A DNA stretch of 64,000 nucleotides from Panorpa germanica (Eukaryota; Arthropoda; Insecta; Mecoptera; Panorpidae): positions 4,402,001 to 4,466,000 of the forward strand of contig OY783216.1 in NCBI GenBank assembly GCA_963678705.1, in the 5' to 3' direction. The position numbers were made by a program, and so were the translations under genes. Each line of letters begins with the position of its first letter. Within the stretch, counting starts at the first letter, position 1. The notes beneath the pieces are model-generated. The model searched no databases. It saw nothing but the letters and a program-made list of their open reading frames with translations, and was not told the origin of the DNA. Positions 36,446 through 49,738 of this stretch are shown one piece after another.

Positions 36446-37096
36446 CCCTGTGTGTGTACACTGGGTCTTTTAAGGAACAGTTGAAATTTTAAACTTCTAT
36501 TTCTCTTTTATGAGTACACAGCGCGTTTCACCTATGCCCCCTTAAAAATCTTGGTAGTGGTAAGGTCTTAAGGTTCCAACAGCGTCCGGATCTGGTAATT
36601 TATTTGTAAAGGCGAGCTAGTGAAACTTGCCTCTGTTCCCCAAAAGGGTCAGTGTACAAACGACGTTAGTATTTTTCAATGATTTTATATATAGATTTTG
36701 CCGAATAATCACCGTTCCGTTGTCTGAATCCGTAAAATATTCCCCACTTTCCGGTGCATAAATAATTCAACTTTTTGGAGAGCACGCCAAAGACACTACA
36801 TTCTTTCGAAAGTTTATAGTCTAAGATAAAAAAGGTCTACAACAGTTTTTCTTAATATTTGTTTGTTATGAAGTTACGAATTTTTTAACAATATTCCGTT
36901 CTTCCTATGTTTTTCATTATTTGTGAATTTTTATTAACAACGGTTTTAAACTTTGGACTTTGGCAACTTCTGGACCATGTAGTAGACACTTCAAGCAGTA
37001 ATCCAGAATTTTTTCAAAGCTTAAAAAACTCAACTGTTCACTCAAAGACCCAGTGTACACACCATGACTAGAAAAATATAGTGTTCGCACGAAGGG
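36446..37096. mobile_element. piggyBac-like MITE (TTAA, CCCT termini, subterminal repeats)
   Basis: TTAA (36442-36445) is followed by CCCTGTGTGTGTACACTGGG. The right end is GAAGGG followed by TTAA (37097-37100). GTGTACACTGGGTCTTT near the left pairs with AAAGACCCAGTGTACAC near the right (about 37042-37058), a subterminal inverted repeat. TTAA target and CCC ends are piggyBac hallmarks. No transposase ORF. Confidence 0.85.
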
Positions 37097-37776
37097 TTAA
37101 TTTTAACTGTAACTCAAATTTTCTTAAAGACGCAATAGATTAGGAATTGGTACTACACTATAAAAACAACGGTTTTGTTCTAACTAAGAATTAAAAATGT
37201 GTATATAAAACATATAATTTTTATTTAAAATAGAAATAGAAAAAGTAATTTAACACATAATTTAAACTAATAACCATTCATAGAGATGTAAATAACAATA
37301 TGTCTTGGGAACCTGGTTATATTGTTAATTTATAGCAATTCATAATTATTAACATAGTTTAGCATATTCATTCTGCAACAAAAGCAAAACATATACAATC
37401 ACTAGTAAGACATTGACTTCCTATTGCGTAACAAGTTTAGTGAACTTGATGGACGGACTCCTGGTGATGTAATATGTCGAGTAAGAAACCAGAGATAAGG
37501 AGAACAGATACCGGAAATGATAGCAGCGAATAACAATGATGTAAGACCAAAGATAATTTGTCGAGACGGTTTTGCTCTAATATGAATTAAATATTTGATA
37601 TTTTTTTTTTATGCTATTTGAATTGCTGTAGCAATAAACTGCTACAGGAGAGATTTCATTACGATGAATAACTTTTGTGATGAATTGTAAATTAACTAAG
37701 CATACCACATTGATATACGAATGACAATATGGTGTTAATTATGTTACATAATATTCAGGCGTTTAGTATTACTTTA

Positions 37777-38260
37777 GAAGCACATTTTCGATAATATTTT
37801 TTGACGACACAGTTAATATATAATTATTTCTATAATTACTACATGATAAAATGATATTTGAAGAATACTTTGTGAAATTTTCATAAATAAATGTCGAAAA
37901 ATGAGCCATTGACAGCGAATCTCCGCAGACGTGCAAGAAACGTTCATGAAAACAATCATAAACTTTGTTATTTTAAAATAAGTTTAAAGTTTAAAAAATC
38001 GACAGCGTTACCTCAACATTTATGTAAAGAAAAAGTATGCAAGATTTCAAAAGAATCGGTTCAGTAGATTTTGAGCTAGAGAGGGCACCGACTCTGAAAA
38101 ACTAAGTGTGAGAAACCGCATTTAAAAGTTTCAAAGTAACACGAAAGCAGACCAGAGAGGTGAAGACCAATTGATTTCAAATTTTTACACAATAAACTTA
38201 ATATGTTGTACAATAATATAAATAAATTTTAAAAAAATGAAAAAAAGGTTGAAACCTTAC
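37777..38260 (-). mobile_element. MITE family B, copy 2 (internally deleted)
   Basis: Reverse-orientation match to family B. It starts at the GAAGCACATTTTCGATAATA block and ends GGTTGAAACCTTA. Part of the interior after GCAGACGTGCAAGAAACG is missing. Confidence 0.75.
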
Positions 38261-39340
38261 TTTTACGTGTATGCCCAGTATATGCCCAATTACACATATT
38301 TCATTGTTTCTTTTATCGTTGGCCTATTTTCGATGCTAAATCTATCCTACGGGTTTATGTCGAGGGCTTATACATGTGAACTTTTTAAATATTAACATTG
38401 CAATTCATTGTTGATTGATCCACTTCAAATTGTCTATTGCTTTCAATCAATTGGTTATTTTATGTGATAGTGTGCATGTCTGTAACACATAATAAATTCT
38501 CAATCACAAACTGTTCTTAATTGTATTTCAATAAATTCCATTGATTTAAAACAATTGTTGCCAATAAGCTCTATTAATATTTATTCTGGAAAAATACTTT
38601 CAATGAAGAAATAAGCCACAATATTTACGACGTGTAACATCAAATTTATTAATTAGCATCACTGGATATTTATTTATACATATCTACATTATCCTACATC
38701 AATAGAATGTCATATTTAACAACTGTCACGTATTATATCTAGACAGCTCTGACTTGACAACTGTCACTTTCGACGCATGCGCATAGAGAACAAGTAGAAA
38801 CATATACCTTTCTCTCTCGCACATATTTTGGACACACTTAGAGCTTAGATACATGCTCTAAGGTGGAAGCTAACAAAAACAATTTCGACAATACGGGATG
38901 ATTTAATAAATGTATACGATTTGGTATCGTTATATATAAAACAAATATTCTGTATATCCATATAACTTGTATCAGGGTGTTTTATATGAAACGATACTAA
39001 ACCGAAAGGACACTAAAACCGTCATTTTTATTGGAACACCCGCTATTATTCGTTGGTTTCCTTCCTAAAATTATAAAATTGCAACTGATAATAAGACCTC
39101 ACAAAATATTTTCAAGAACAGTGTAAGTTTAGGTGTCAAAAAAACCACAAAATAAAACTAGAACAATTAAAACAAAAATAATAAAAGTACTTCTAGTTTG
39201 ACCGCAGTTAACAGAAATTTCTCTGAAATGTTAAACAACTTTGTCACCGTGTGGTCATCGAAACGTCAAAAGGACAATATGCTGGTGCATAGGCGTCCAC
39301 AAAAACGAAGAGGTTATGTGCTCTTTAAATTCAAATCTAA
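38261..39340. other. Non-coding stretch, nothing recognised
   Basis: AT-rich sequence without coding signals. No matched transposon ends located. Confidence 0.4.
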
Positions 39341-39352
39341 CAAAATTCATTG

Positions 39353-39507
39353 GGTTATTTTAAATCAATAGAAAAACGCAAAATTTCTATGAAAAGTGGT
39401 GATATTTTTATTTTAATCTAAAGTACAAACTCTGAGGTTATTAATGAAACACAATATCTGACAAATATCAACGAAATATAGCGTTTTTCTGTTGATTTAA
39501 AATGACC
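39353..39507 (-). mobile_element. Small MITE family J, copy 2 (uninterrupted)
   Basis: About 155 bp with inverted ends GTTATTTTAAATCAATAGAA and its near complement, continuing into AAAACGC. It provides the empty-site form of the interrupted copy at 10653-11462 (the junction reads TTTTAATCTAAAGTAC). Confidence 0.8.
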
Positions 39508-40008
39508 GTTTTTGTTGAAACATCTTGCCTGTTGGAAAACTTTCTGTGGACGACTATGAGTTGGAATAAGTGTTAACCACGAGTTCCTAAAAGTGATGAC
39601 ACATTAAAGGTAGGTAAGGTAATTTAATATTCTAGAAAAAACGAATAAAACAATTTATAAGAAATAAAAGAAAAGTCAAGTGCAAAATGAAACCGGTTGG
39701 TAACAAAACCGCACAAATGAAGTAAATAAACGATAACTGGATATCCGTATCGGATTAACAAACACTCACGTTCAACCGGATCTGCAAAAACAGTTCGTCG
39801 GGTGATGATAACAATTGCTGAAAAAGCTTTTGACCTGATTAGTGAAATAATGGACCGGCGTGTTATAGTCATGTGACCGGATTTGATTATATTTATACTC
39901 AAGCAATTTCGTTAAATTTACTAAGTGTGTTTATCAATTATGGTCCAGATAAAAGAAATGTTTAAAAATGTCCGGCGAAATATTGTTTAGTTAATGTATG
40001 ATGGTGTT

Positions 40009-40548
40009 TTTATTTTATTAAATATCTAAATGTTGACGGAGATATAGCAATTAAAAATTTGAATTGTAGTTTTAGCGCTAGAAATGGTCGGCCATATTTG
40101 TATGACGTGAAATGCATTGTATACGTCAGTTATTTGTTGATTAGGTCAATGCTGTGGTAATGTTTTGTAGCTGTTGGTAGTCGAAATAATCAAGTCAAGT
40201 CAAAGAATAATAAGTTCTTATTTTATTTAACCCTGTTACGGCAGACATAATATTGAAATTTTATTGTTCCTTGAAATAGCTGTAAATAATATTTGATATT
40301 TTGATATATAAATACTTATAGCAGAGATTTATGAGCTATAAGGTTGGCAGCGTTTGTGATGTCACATGCATTTGGAATGTGTACAACATTGAATCTCTTT
40401 AATAATTAAAGAGACAAAATGACTTTTTTAATTGTTAATATCTCTTAACATCTAAGGAGTTATTAAACAATAATTGAACATTTGAGGTTCTAGTAACCAA
40501 CTTTATCAATATATAGTACAGTTCTATAGAAATTAAGACATAGGACAT
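40009..40548 (-). mobile_element. MITE family A, copy 6 (both termini eroded)
   Basis: Matches family A in reverse orientation from TTTTATTAAATATCTAAATG to ATTAAGACATAGGACA. The first ~70 bp and the last ~11 bp are missing or diverged. Confidence 0.85.
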
Positions 40549-40912
40549 TTTAATCGTTAATTTTATTCAATAAATCAATCACCTTAATATCGCAATATTA
40601 CTTTCAAAATGTGAATGCCCATTAACGGTAGTCATCTATTGAATTCATATGAGCTACATAAATTTAATTATGTATGCCAATTGGAATTTGAAGGTTGTCA
40701 TTGCAGATCTGCTGCCAATTGCGATGACGGTCACGTAATTCAATGACATCATTTATGCCCTCATCTTTTGGAATAAAAAGAATTAAATTTATGTTAACGA
40801 GCTTGCAGCAGAGATAAATTGATGACTCTTTGGAGTTCCAATGTGAAACTACTTCACTTGTCTGACTAATACCACTTGCCGATGTCTTATTGGATCATAG
40901 CCTTTAGGCGAA

Positions 40913-41643
40913 TTAAGTGGGGGGAGGTGTTAAGATTTCAACTATTTTTTTAAATTTATTTATATTATTGTACAATACATTAAATTTATTGTGTAAAAAT
41001 TTGAAGTCGATTGGAGTAAAACTGTCGGAGATATAGATTTTTAAGTCTTCACCTTTCACCTTCAGCTTTCGTGTTACTTTGAAACTTTTAAATGCGGTTT
41101 CTCACATATAGCTATTTCATAGTCGGTGCTCTCTCTAGCTCAAAATCTACTGCACATATCCTTTTGAAATTTTGCACACTCTTTCTTTACATAAATGCCG
41201 AAGTAACGCTGTCGATTTTTTTTAATTTTTTAATTTTAACGTATTTTAAAATAACAAAGTTTCTGATTTTTTTCATGAAAAATCGGTATTTTGACTTTTA
41301 AGTGCTGTAAAAAATTAAAAAATCAATCAATCGACAGGGTTACTTGCAGAAAGTTATCAACTAATGAAATCATTTTGGTTTTTCAATTTCAGAAAATACA
41401 GTGTTGAGTGGCACCACAATGTTACTTTTTTTTGTGACGTCTACCGAGATTCGCTGTCAATGCCTCATTTCTTGATATTTATTTATGAAAATTTCACAAA
41501 GTATTCTTTAAATGTTATTTTATCATGTAGTAATTATAGAAGTAATTATATATTAACTGTGTCGTCAAAAAACATTATCATTATAACAAAATATGCTTCT
41601 TTTTTATCGTTTTGACCTTACCAGCTCCCCCACCCCCCCTAAC
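40913..41643 (+). mobile_element. MITE family B, copy 3 (near complete)
   Basis: Starts at TTAAGTGGGGGGAGGTG and ends near CACCCCCCCTAAC, imperfect G-rich inverted ends at a TTAA-like site. The interior matches 54406-55122, including AAACTGTCGGAGATATAG and the TGTGACGTCT block. A fortuitous-looking frame (VTFFCDV...SLSMPHFLIF) is shared by several copies. Confidence 0.8.
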
Positions 41644-41649
41644 ACTCAG

Positions 41650-42630
41650 GTTAAATTTGGATTGTCTTTGAAATTTCTTTGTGAAGAAAATGATAACTGA
41701 ACTTTAACTCTCTTATTTGTACACTATAAGATATTTTGGTAAAATTCGGATAGAAACTATATGGATATAGCATAGCTCAAATTATAAGAAAATTAGGCAT
41801 GGTAAGTTTATTCCCTAGCAAATACTTCCAAGTTAATTTTATTTAATAAAGTGATTCAAAAAAAGTAAAAGTTTTTATGAATAATGCAAATTACAATTGA
41901 CTGAACCCATAAATAGTTAAAAATTGTAATTAGTTTGAATTTATTAAATAATATAAAATAGAAAGTGCTTTTATTTAAATTACTAGCGCACTTAACGTAT
42001 TGTTATGTTAACGTTATTATTGTTAGCTCTCTACAACCTTATTGGTAGTTTCGTAAGAACTTATGCTCGCATATTATATAAGAACGAGCCAGTGTCGCAC
42101 ACACAATTTTTTAGGAACAGCAAAACAAAATCATGTCTTGTTTTATTTTAAAACAGTTCTGATTTTCGAAAACAGACTGTGTGTCTCATAAAAATTATAA
42201 AAATGATAAACAACAACTGACAAGCGCAAATGTTCACAAAAAACAAAAGTGCGTGTTCTAAAAAAACAACAACAAACGTGTTTTCCTTTTATCTTACCGA
42301 CTCCAGATGGAAATCTGTTTTGTTTACTAAAACAGTTTTTAAAGACAAAAATGTTTTAAGCACTGTCTCTGTGGTGTAAACATTGGTGTTTTTGTTCGTG
42401 TTTTATTGAACTGTCTCTCTGGTGTGAATCCGGCATTAGTCATTATTCAGCACGGTCTTATGACATGTGCTAAACGGATCAAAAGCCAACGATGGAAGAA
42501 TTCACAATGTGGGAGGAAATTACGTTAGCGTTATAACATCATCACATAAAAACCCGTTACATTTCTTGTGTAGTTACAAAGACACTACGTCGACTTATGC
42601 TTTAAACTTTAAAATGACACGTTTAATTTC
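41650..42630. other. Non-coding stretch, nothing recognised
   Basis: AT-rich sequence. An A/T-rich internal region with AAACAGTTTT-type short palindromes is present at about 42150-42420, but no defined element or exon. Confidence 0.4.
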
Positions 42631-42634
42631 TTAC

Positions 42635-42900
42635 TAGAAAAACACACTCACACAGTCACACACACACGAGCGAAGAAACGAACAATACACCGACGACGTT
42701 GCAGCAATACTGGAAATCAGTATCAGTATCAGTATCAGCTGTCAGTGTTTGCGTTTGTTTTGGAACCATTCCATTGATACTATTGGAAACGTACTGGCTA
42801 CTATAAATTTTGTTTATGTTATTCGTTGAAAGAATGATTAATTGGATTTGTAGTAAATTGGATAGTGACGACAAACGTACGCATGACAATTACACAAAAA
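42635..42900 (-). promoter_or_regulatory. Possible minus-strand 5' UTR exon or promoter
   Basis: Less AT-rich than its surroundings, with a (CA)n-like stretch, a TCAGTATCAGTATCAG hexamer repeat and CpGs. On the minus strand it ends in a good donor (TTTTTCTA|GTAAGAAA). It could be a distal untranslated first exon, for example of Myo61F 32 kb downstream. Speculative. Confidence 0.2.
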
Positions 42901-43280
42901 CATTGAATGGTGTCAAAAAAAACAACTCTGTAACACGCATGCGCAGTGATGTTGTGGTTTCATATGTATTTTCTAAATTTATTTGAAAGTGCATCATCCT
43001 AGAATCAGTTGTTCATAAAAATACAGATATAAAAAACACTAGACGACACAGTCAGTGAGAGTATTGTATCTGTATCTTCGGGTTCGATCACCGGAACAGA
43101 GTTATATATTTGTGGGTTTGATTGTATTGCCAACACTCGGCAGTGATCATCAAGCAAACCAAACAATCCCTAAAGTACGAGAAATAAAAGAGAAACATGA
43201 AAAATAAAAATAAAGAATAGAAAGAAGAAGTCAAGATAATGAAATAAATGAAAGAAGCAGAACGAGAGAAAAGATGTTAA

Positions 43281-43612
43281 TTTGAAAAATTTGATTTTTC
43301 GCCACTAAAATTAATTTCTTTCGCCACTAAAATTTATTTTTTCGCCGCTGAAATATGTTTTTCACAACGAAAATTTGTTTTCGCCACTAAAATTTATTTT
43401 TGCGCCGGAAAAATTTTGTTTTTCCTCCGTTAAAATATGTTTTTCCGCGGTAGAAATTTGTTTTCTCCGCTAAAATTTATTTTTTCGCAGCGAATATTTT
43501 TTTTTGCCACTAAAATTTGTTTTTTCACGGCGGAAATTTGTTTATCGCCACTAAAATTTATTTTATCGCGACCTTGTTTGTTTTTTCGCCGCTAAAATAT
43601 GTTGTTTCTAAA
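43281..43612 (-). repeat. GGCGAAAAA minisatellite array 2 (inverted)
   Basis: About 15 degenerate units, reading TTTTTTCGCCGCTAAAATTT on the plus strand, the complement of arrays 1 and 3. The 3' flank at 43757-43787 contains CTCCCTCTAGCTCCTC, the complement of the sequence just before array 3. The arrays therefore belong to a larger shared unit. Confidence 0.9.
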
Positions 43613-44156
43613 ATATATATTTTTTTAATTTTATTTATTTGATATTTGTGGGGTGTAAAAAATAAATGGACCAAGAAAGTTTCCGGCAACATCGGGAATC
43701 ATAATCTACAAGCTTTCCTGACCAAAAACAGAATGCAGTCCTCATATTATGCACCCTCAACTCCCTCTAGCTCCTCATCTATTTGGCAGATTATTATTTG
43801 TGAGGTTTATTAAAACGATGTCTGTTTAGAATAAATAAAAACAAAAATAAAACTAATAAAAACAGGCCAGCACGTTCTGTAAATAGCTACAAACATGAGC
43901 AAGTACTTGACGACCTCCCGCAGAACTTGGGTCTGCTGTCATAGTGGAACCAGCTCTTTGTGGTGATGGATAATCGTGGGCAGCAGTACCGCAGGCGAGC
44001 AATTATAAGTTGGATGACATTTGTTTTCAATTTAACTTAATCATTTTTAAAACATTACACTGAATAAAAAATACGTAGTTTATTGAAGAACGTATCAATA
44101 CAATTCCATATTATCGATGATGATTTAAAATTACATCGATGGCAATTTTGGTAAGG

Positions 44157-44290
44157 ATATGTAAAAGGCACTCGCTGTTAAATGCCACCTGCTGTTTTGC
44201 AGATGTACAAAAAATGTTATAAACACAAATTGTAGAAAATTGAATGTTTTATCAGATACTAGTTTTATTTGGGACACACTAGAATGAAAA
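44157..44290 (+). repeat. Repeat family P, partial copy
   Basis: CACTCGCTGTTAAATGCCAC, AAATTGTAGAAAATTGA and the TATCAGATACTAGTTTTA block match 46800-47120. Ends not defined. Confidence 0.5.
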
Positions 44291-44895
44291 TATTGAAAAT
44301 AAAAACTGAAAATCACAAAATAATTGGGTAAAATAATAAAAGTGAGCGACAAAACTCAATTAGCTTAACTTTCACGCTCCAGCACTGTTCACTAGACGAC
44401 TAGCCCTTTGTCTTGAAACAATAGCTTAACAAAATATATTAATGATGACAGAGGACCTTTCGAAACAATGGACATACCATTCCATTCTCTTCAACTCCAT
44501 AAACCACTCGATGACTTTTTATAAGTGCCAATTAGTAGGTCGATGTGAATACTCCTGAAAACTAACTTCAACAATATTTCACACTAGTAGTATATTTGCT
44601 AGCGTTTGCATTTCAATTTCTATTTATGTTTTATTGACAGTTTAATGTTAATGTGACAAAGACAACCTGTTAATTTCACTTTTAAAGTTGGTTGTTGACC
44701 CCGTACAAAATGTAAATATTTATGCATATATTAAACACGTGAAATGGTTTTTAAAGTTGTTATTTTTAGATTTGTCGTTGACTTCTCTGGCTTTGCCAGT
44801 GTTAAATATATTTAGTGTTTTGTTTTTAAGCTTACCTCAAATTTATTTCTTATGAATAAATAAAAAAATGTTATAAAACACAAGTAACCATTCAG

Positions 44896-44942
44896 AAATG
44901 TGTTTTTTCGCTGCTAAAATATGTTTTTCACTGCGAAAATCA
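44896..44942 (-). repeat. Two-unit remnant of the GGCGAAAAA repeat
   Basis: GTTTTTTCGCTGCTAAAATA followed by TGTTTTTCACTGCGAAAAT repeats the array unit twice, in the orientation of array 2. Confidence 0.6.
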
Positions 44943-45009
44943 GTGTAAAATATATTGTTTTTAAGTTTATCTCAAATTTATTTCTAGTAAAAATTATTTA
45001 TTTTCTTAA

Positions 45010-45283
45010 GGCCCTCCGCACACGAGGCGACTGGTTGCAAACCAGTCTACTCGAATCGAATGTGATTACAACTGTTGTTAGTGAGAGATCGAGATATGAG
45101 ATATGAGATAAAACACAAGAAAGGCACACGACTCGGCTGATTGCAAACTAAAAGCACGAGCCATGTCGATTATCTCACTCGTAAACACTTTCGTTTTTTT
45201 ACTAACAACACAGTTGTAATGACATACGGTTCGGGCAGATTCGGGGTTAAGGTTTGCAACCAGTCGCGTCGTGTGGTGAGGGC
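45010..45283. mobile_element. MITE family M, long inverted repeats (CACACGAGGCGACTGG)
   Basis: Left end GGCCCTCCGCACACGAGGCG and the right end are inverted copies over about 40 bp (ACTGGTTGCAAACC pairs with GGTTTGCAACCAGT), and pairing resumes in the ACAACTGTTGTTAGT region. TAAG borders both sides. A half copy lies at 58124-58260. No ORF of interest. Confidence 0.85.
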
Positions 45284-45299
45284 GTAAGAATTCTTCAAA

Positions 45300-46790
45300 A
45301 TGGAGATTTACTCTGGCATGTATCACGATATATTGTGTCTTTCTTTATTTCAAACAATGAATAAATAAAAAAATATTATAAAACACCACTAACTATTCAG
45401 AAATGTGTTTCGAAATCTCTTATTGCGGGAAATTGGCGAAAATTCCGAATATTTTTAAAAAATGGCGACTAAAAACTGTTTTAAAAGCGGTACTGATGTA
45501 TTTACTGATATAATGTATATGTCAAGGTGACAATCACTCTCAACCAACCGTGCCAGCATTCATTACTTTGCGACTCAAACTCAATTGCGCCTTCTTTGCC
45601 CATCACTCGTTACGCCTCTGATGATGGTCCCATTATTGAATTAAGTGAATAATTAATATTAATTAATAATTGAAATTATAGATTACGAGTATGTCCAGAC
45701 ACAACGAACGAGTAAATTGCAAATAACGTTATTTGAATAGAAATCAAAAACATTCTCTACAAATTAATTGTTAATATTAATTGAAAGTTCTATAATAGCA
45801 CTAAATTATTAATTAACATTTTAAATATGTATAATATTGAGTAATAAATGAAAATCACTTTCGATTTACTAACAAAAATAATGAGAATGAACAATTAGTT
45901 CTGGATTGGTGGACACAAATGCACTAGAATTATGTCAATTATTGTTAAATAAAACTTTAATCTAAACTTTTACATTTTATATAATAAATTACTATTTTTT
46001 TATTAGTTTAATGACTTCCCAGGTCGCTAGACTTTTCTTCGACATAAAAGTGAAAAAATCACAAAAGTAACATTACTAAAACCTCTGGAACTTGTACACT
46101 AACGGTCGGAATGTCATGAAATTTAGACTCATATCGTTTGAAGTTTGGTACTATCTAAAAATCAATCATGCTTTGTCTTAAGATATAATTGTCTACCACA
46201 AAACGCACATAACAGTCAAGTTTGAATTAAGATATTTCTTTAGTTAGCATCCATCAAAGAGTAAACGAAAGGCACTTATGTATACGTAGTATGAGTGCAA
46301 ATGAGACAGAAATATGAGGGCTTAAGTGAGACAGAAGGAATATTTAATTTTATAATTTTTTCCAGTCCCTTGTGAGAGATAGATATATATTTTAATAGTA
46401 AATCTATATGTATTACAATAGGATTTATTAACTGTAAACATTATGACAAAGAAAGTTTATTCTGTGTGTTAATAAAGATGGAAGTTCCACTTGACCTAGC
46501 CGAGCACCTTAACCTAAAGCGAAACGTCAATTCATTAAACATTACAAACTGACATTTGAAAGCTGCAGCCTGCAGTTTATATAAATATATTTATGTTAAA
46601 TCTAAAAATGCTGCAATCGCATTAGTTACTACATACAAATGCATTGCAAGCTAGCAGACGTCCTACTTTTATGTTATTATGGAGCAGTGATGAATAAGAA
46701 ACGGTCCGCAATCGTAAATTAAATTTATTAAATAAAATATAAATTATTTATTCTAATAAAAAAATATTTGAGAAAAAGTTGTAGAAATCT
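45300..46790. other. Non-coding stretch; one block repeated near the right end of the window
   Basis: The segment at about 46060-46180 (GGAATGTCATGAAATTTAGA and GAAGTTTGGTACTA) is similar to 63595-63710 in the same orientation, so a dispersed repeat is present. The rest is AT-rich without signals. Confidence 0.4.
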
Positions 46791-46799
46791 TTTTAAATA

Positions 46800-47185
46800 A
46801 GCATATGCACTCGGTGTTAAATGCCATCAGCTGCTTTGAATCGCTATTAATTTTCAGTGAAATGCTCTACTTTACAGAGATGCAACTCAATATATATAAG
46901 GTATACAACCTTATTGACTTTATCAATAAAACTAATTTAATCTCTTTATTTTAAGTACCCATACTCGTGTCTATAAGTTGTAAATTATGTTTTGTAAATG
47001 TATATATTGTTTTAAGTGCTAATAACTTTTGAAAGTTGATGCACTCAAATAAGTATATAAAAATATGTTGTACACAAAATTGTAGAAAATTGAGAGCTCT
47101 ATCATATTGAAAATAACTATTTTTATCTTAGGACGCACTGGTAAGAAGCTATTGCAAAAAAAAAACAATTTTAGCCGCCATTTAA
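46800..47185 (+). repeat. Repeat family P, longest copy
   Basis: Similar to 44157-44290 and to the two halves flanking the MITE at 8684-9252. It contains ACTCGGTGTTAAATGCCATC and GCACTGGTAAGAAGCTATTG. Nature unknown. Confidence 0.5.
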
Positions 47186-47189
47186 CAAA

Positions 47190-49480
47190 GAATGCAAATT
47201 AATCAAAAAATTAAAACTAATCTATCAACAAAGCTTCGACTAGCATTGAAAATAAAAGAAATCGAATAAAAATCTTTCTGATTCATTAAGTTATGATCTG
47301 TAAACACCTGCAAGGATATAATTTATGCAAGTTGTTGTTTTGCTAATAAAAAAACACAAAGATGACGTTGAATTTGAGATATCACTGTTATATATTACTT
47401 TCAGTACATTTCATATTAAAAACTGGACCCTTATACCAGAACGTTGACCATAATTCATATCCCCAGGCTTCCTTTTATATATTTGGAGACTGTCGTTCAA
47501 TAAGCTGCATGACGAGTACGGTGATTTCACCGCAAAACTCGTTTAAGAAAACAAAGATATTGTTTTTTTTTGCGCGAAATATTAATGTGCGAAAAATTAG
47601 CTCATAATTTTTCTTTGATTTAATTAACTTTGCACAAAGCATTACTGCTTTATTTCTGACTCTTTCTCACTAGTCACGTGACGCAACTCTTCTAAGAAGA
47701 AGCGAAACTAAACAAAAGTGCTCCAAAGCACCACCATCGACCATCTGCGGGCGCATGCCTCTTTGAAATCACAAGATCAGTAATTACAAAAACAAATGTT
47801 TACTTGTTGCGTTCCAAATGGTCCACCAACTTTAAAGTACATATTCTTATCATTAACTTTGATAAAACAAATTGTTTACAGATACAATTGTTATCATTAA
47901 CTTAAGATTTTCAAAAATATACTTGCCCTTCCAAACTAAATCACTCATATATAGCGAAGTGTCTACCAGACTTTAGAAAGACTTTTTAATATTTGAGACA
48001 AATACAAGTCTATCTAAAAACAGTGAAAAAAACAAAGATTAAATTTATTGAACTGACTATCTCTAATACACCCTAACCTCAAAGATATGACACAACCCTT
48101 GAACGAGTTAGATGTTTACCCATTGTAAACTTTATGTAAATGTTTTAAAGGTAACAAGCAGAACCTGATCTGATAATACTCAAATATGACAAAAAATCGG
48201 TTATATTTTAATTGCTATAAATATTTACAAACTTATTTACACTTCTAATGTAAACAGCGTTCCCAAAGTTTATTTATAATAATATTCACTAAACACAAAA
48301 CGAATATATTACAAAAAAACTTACTAATAATTTAGGTGAATTTATATATATCAAACCTTATCCAAATAAACATTTTACATAAAAGTTTTTGCTTTAGAGT
48401 TTTGCTTAGCAGGTAATAATATCAATAGATTCGTTGAAATAAATTATAATATCATTTATGCAAATCATATCATTACAAAACGAGTATTACTGATTTGTTG
48501 ATATAATTTATAATGTATCAATAACAATTCAATTTTATTTTGCAGTAAGAAAACAAAATATATATTTTTGCATTTAAAGAAAAAACGATATTATACTTTA
48601 TTTTCCACTGCAATTCAAGCTGCGAATATTGATAATATATAATAATATGATAAATATGACATTTCAAACAAAAGGTGATATTGTGGTTAGTATCGCGTCA
48701 GGAAACAATACTCTTATCTTTTAATATAGATTACTTCGAATCACAATATTCTAAAACACCTATACAATTTGTATTAAAAAACAAGTGCAACATATTCTAT
48801 TTAATAAAAACTTAAAAAACTTAACCTAAAATAATTTAAATACTAATACGAAAATATACTTTAAATAAAACAAAAAGATCTGTTGATATGACACCTGCAT
48901 CAGTAAGTAAATAATTTGCATCTAATACATATTGGAATATAACATTCATTTAAATTAATTAGTAATCTTTCTAATTATTAGCTACTAGATACAAGTACAG
49001 CATTTTTACCCCATATTTTTATCATGCAATTAAATTTAAGGAATTATTTATCAATTTAAAATGTAAGTTATTCAATATAATTATTTAAAAGATATTAATT
49101 CTATAATTATGTTATTTTTAAATCATTATATTTGATTACAATTTATAGGTTATAAAATTTGTTAGAAATAATCAACTACAGCTATAAAAATAAACCATCA
49201 CCTATAACAATTAATAAAATGTACAGCTAATTAAATGTTATTAAATAATAATAGGAATTACCTTTATTGTAACAGGTAAAACAGGTCACGAACAAAAACT
49301 AAATCACAAACACATGGATTTAAAATACACAAAATTATGAACTGTCAAATAACAAAAACTTGTCAAATATGTTTTATTAGATGTTATTGTATAAAAACTT
49401 TATATTTTATATAAACTGTCACTCAAATTTTATATTTTATTGTATTTTTTTATGATTTAATTGATAAAATACGTTAAAAT
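47190..49480. other. Very AT-rich non-coding region
   Basis: No coding, RNA or repeat features supported. 48200-49480 is among the most AT-rich parts of the window. Confidence 0.45.
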
Positions 49481-49489
49481 TTAAACAAC

Positions 49490-49738
49490 TTGTGAGCGTT
49501 TCTGTTGTTCTTTGCACGCCGGTGTTCTCCAGACTACATGAGACTACACACAATTCACTACAGAAAATAGTTTACTTCGTTTTGGCAACCAACGTCTCAC
49601 TAGTGAGGTGTTCACATTAAAAACACAACTGCATACGAAACTGAAGACCAACGTTCGATTTTACTTTGACGGTAACATTGAGTGAAGTCAAAAGTCTTGA
49701 GGAGTCATTTCATTTTGTTTTGCTTGTATTTCATAAAG
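49490..49738 (+). promoter_or_regulatory. Possible 5' UTR or promoter region of a plus-strand gene
   Basis: A local rise in G+C and CpG (GTGAGCGTTTCTG, CACGCCGG, CCAACGTCTC) inside very AT-rich DNA. It ends in a usable donor (TTTCATAAAG|GTATTA). It precedes the candidate coding exon at 50428. Weak, inference only. Confidence 0.25.

Noticed and set aside
42656-42889. Minus-strand frame with a TDTDTD repeat
   Set aside because: The repeat reflects a CAGTAT hexamer microsatellite. No domain is present, and the segment fits an untranslated exon better than a protein.
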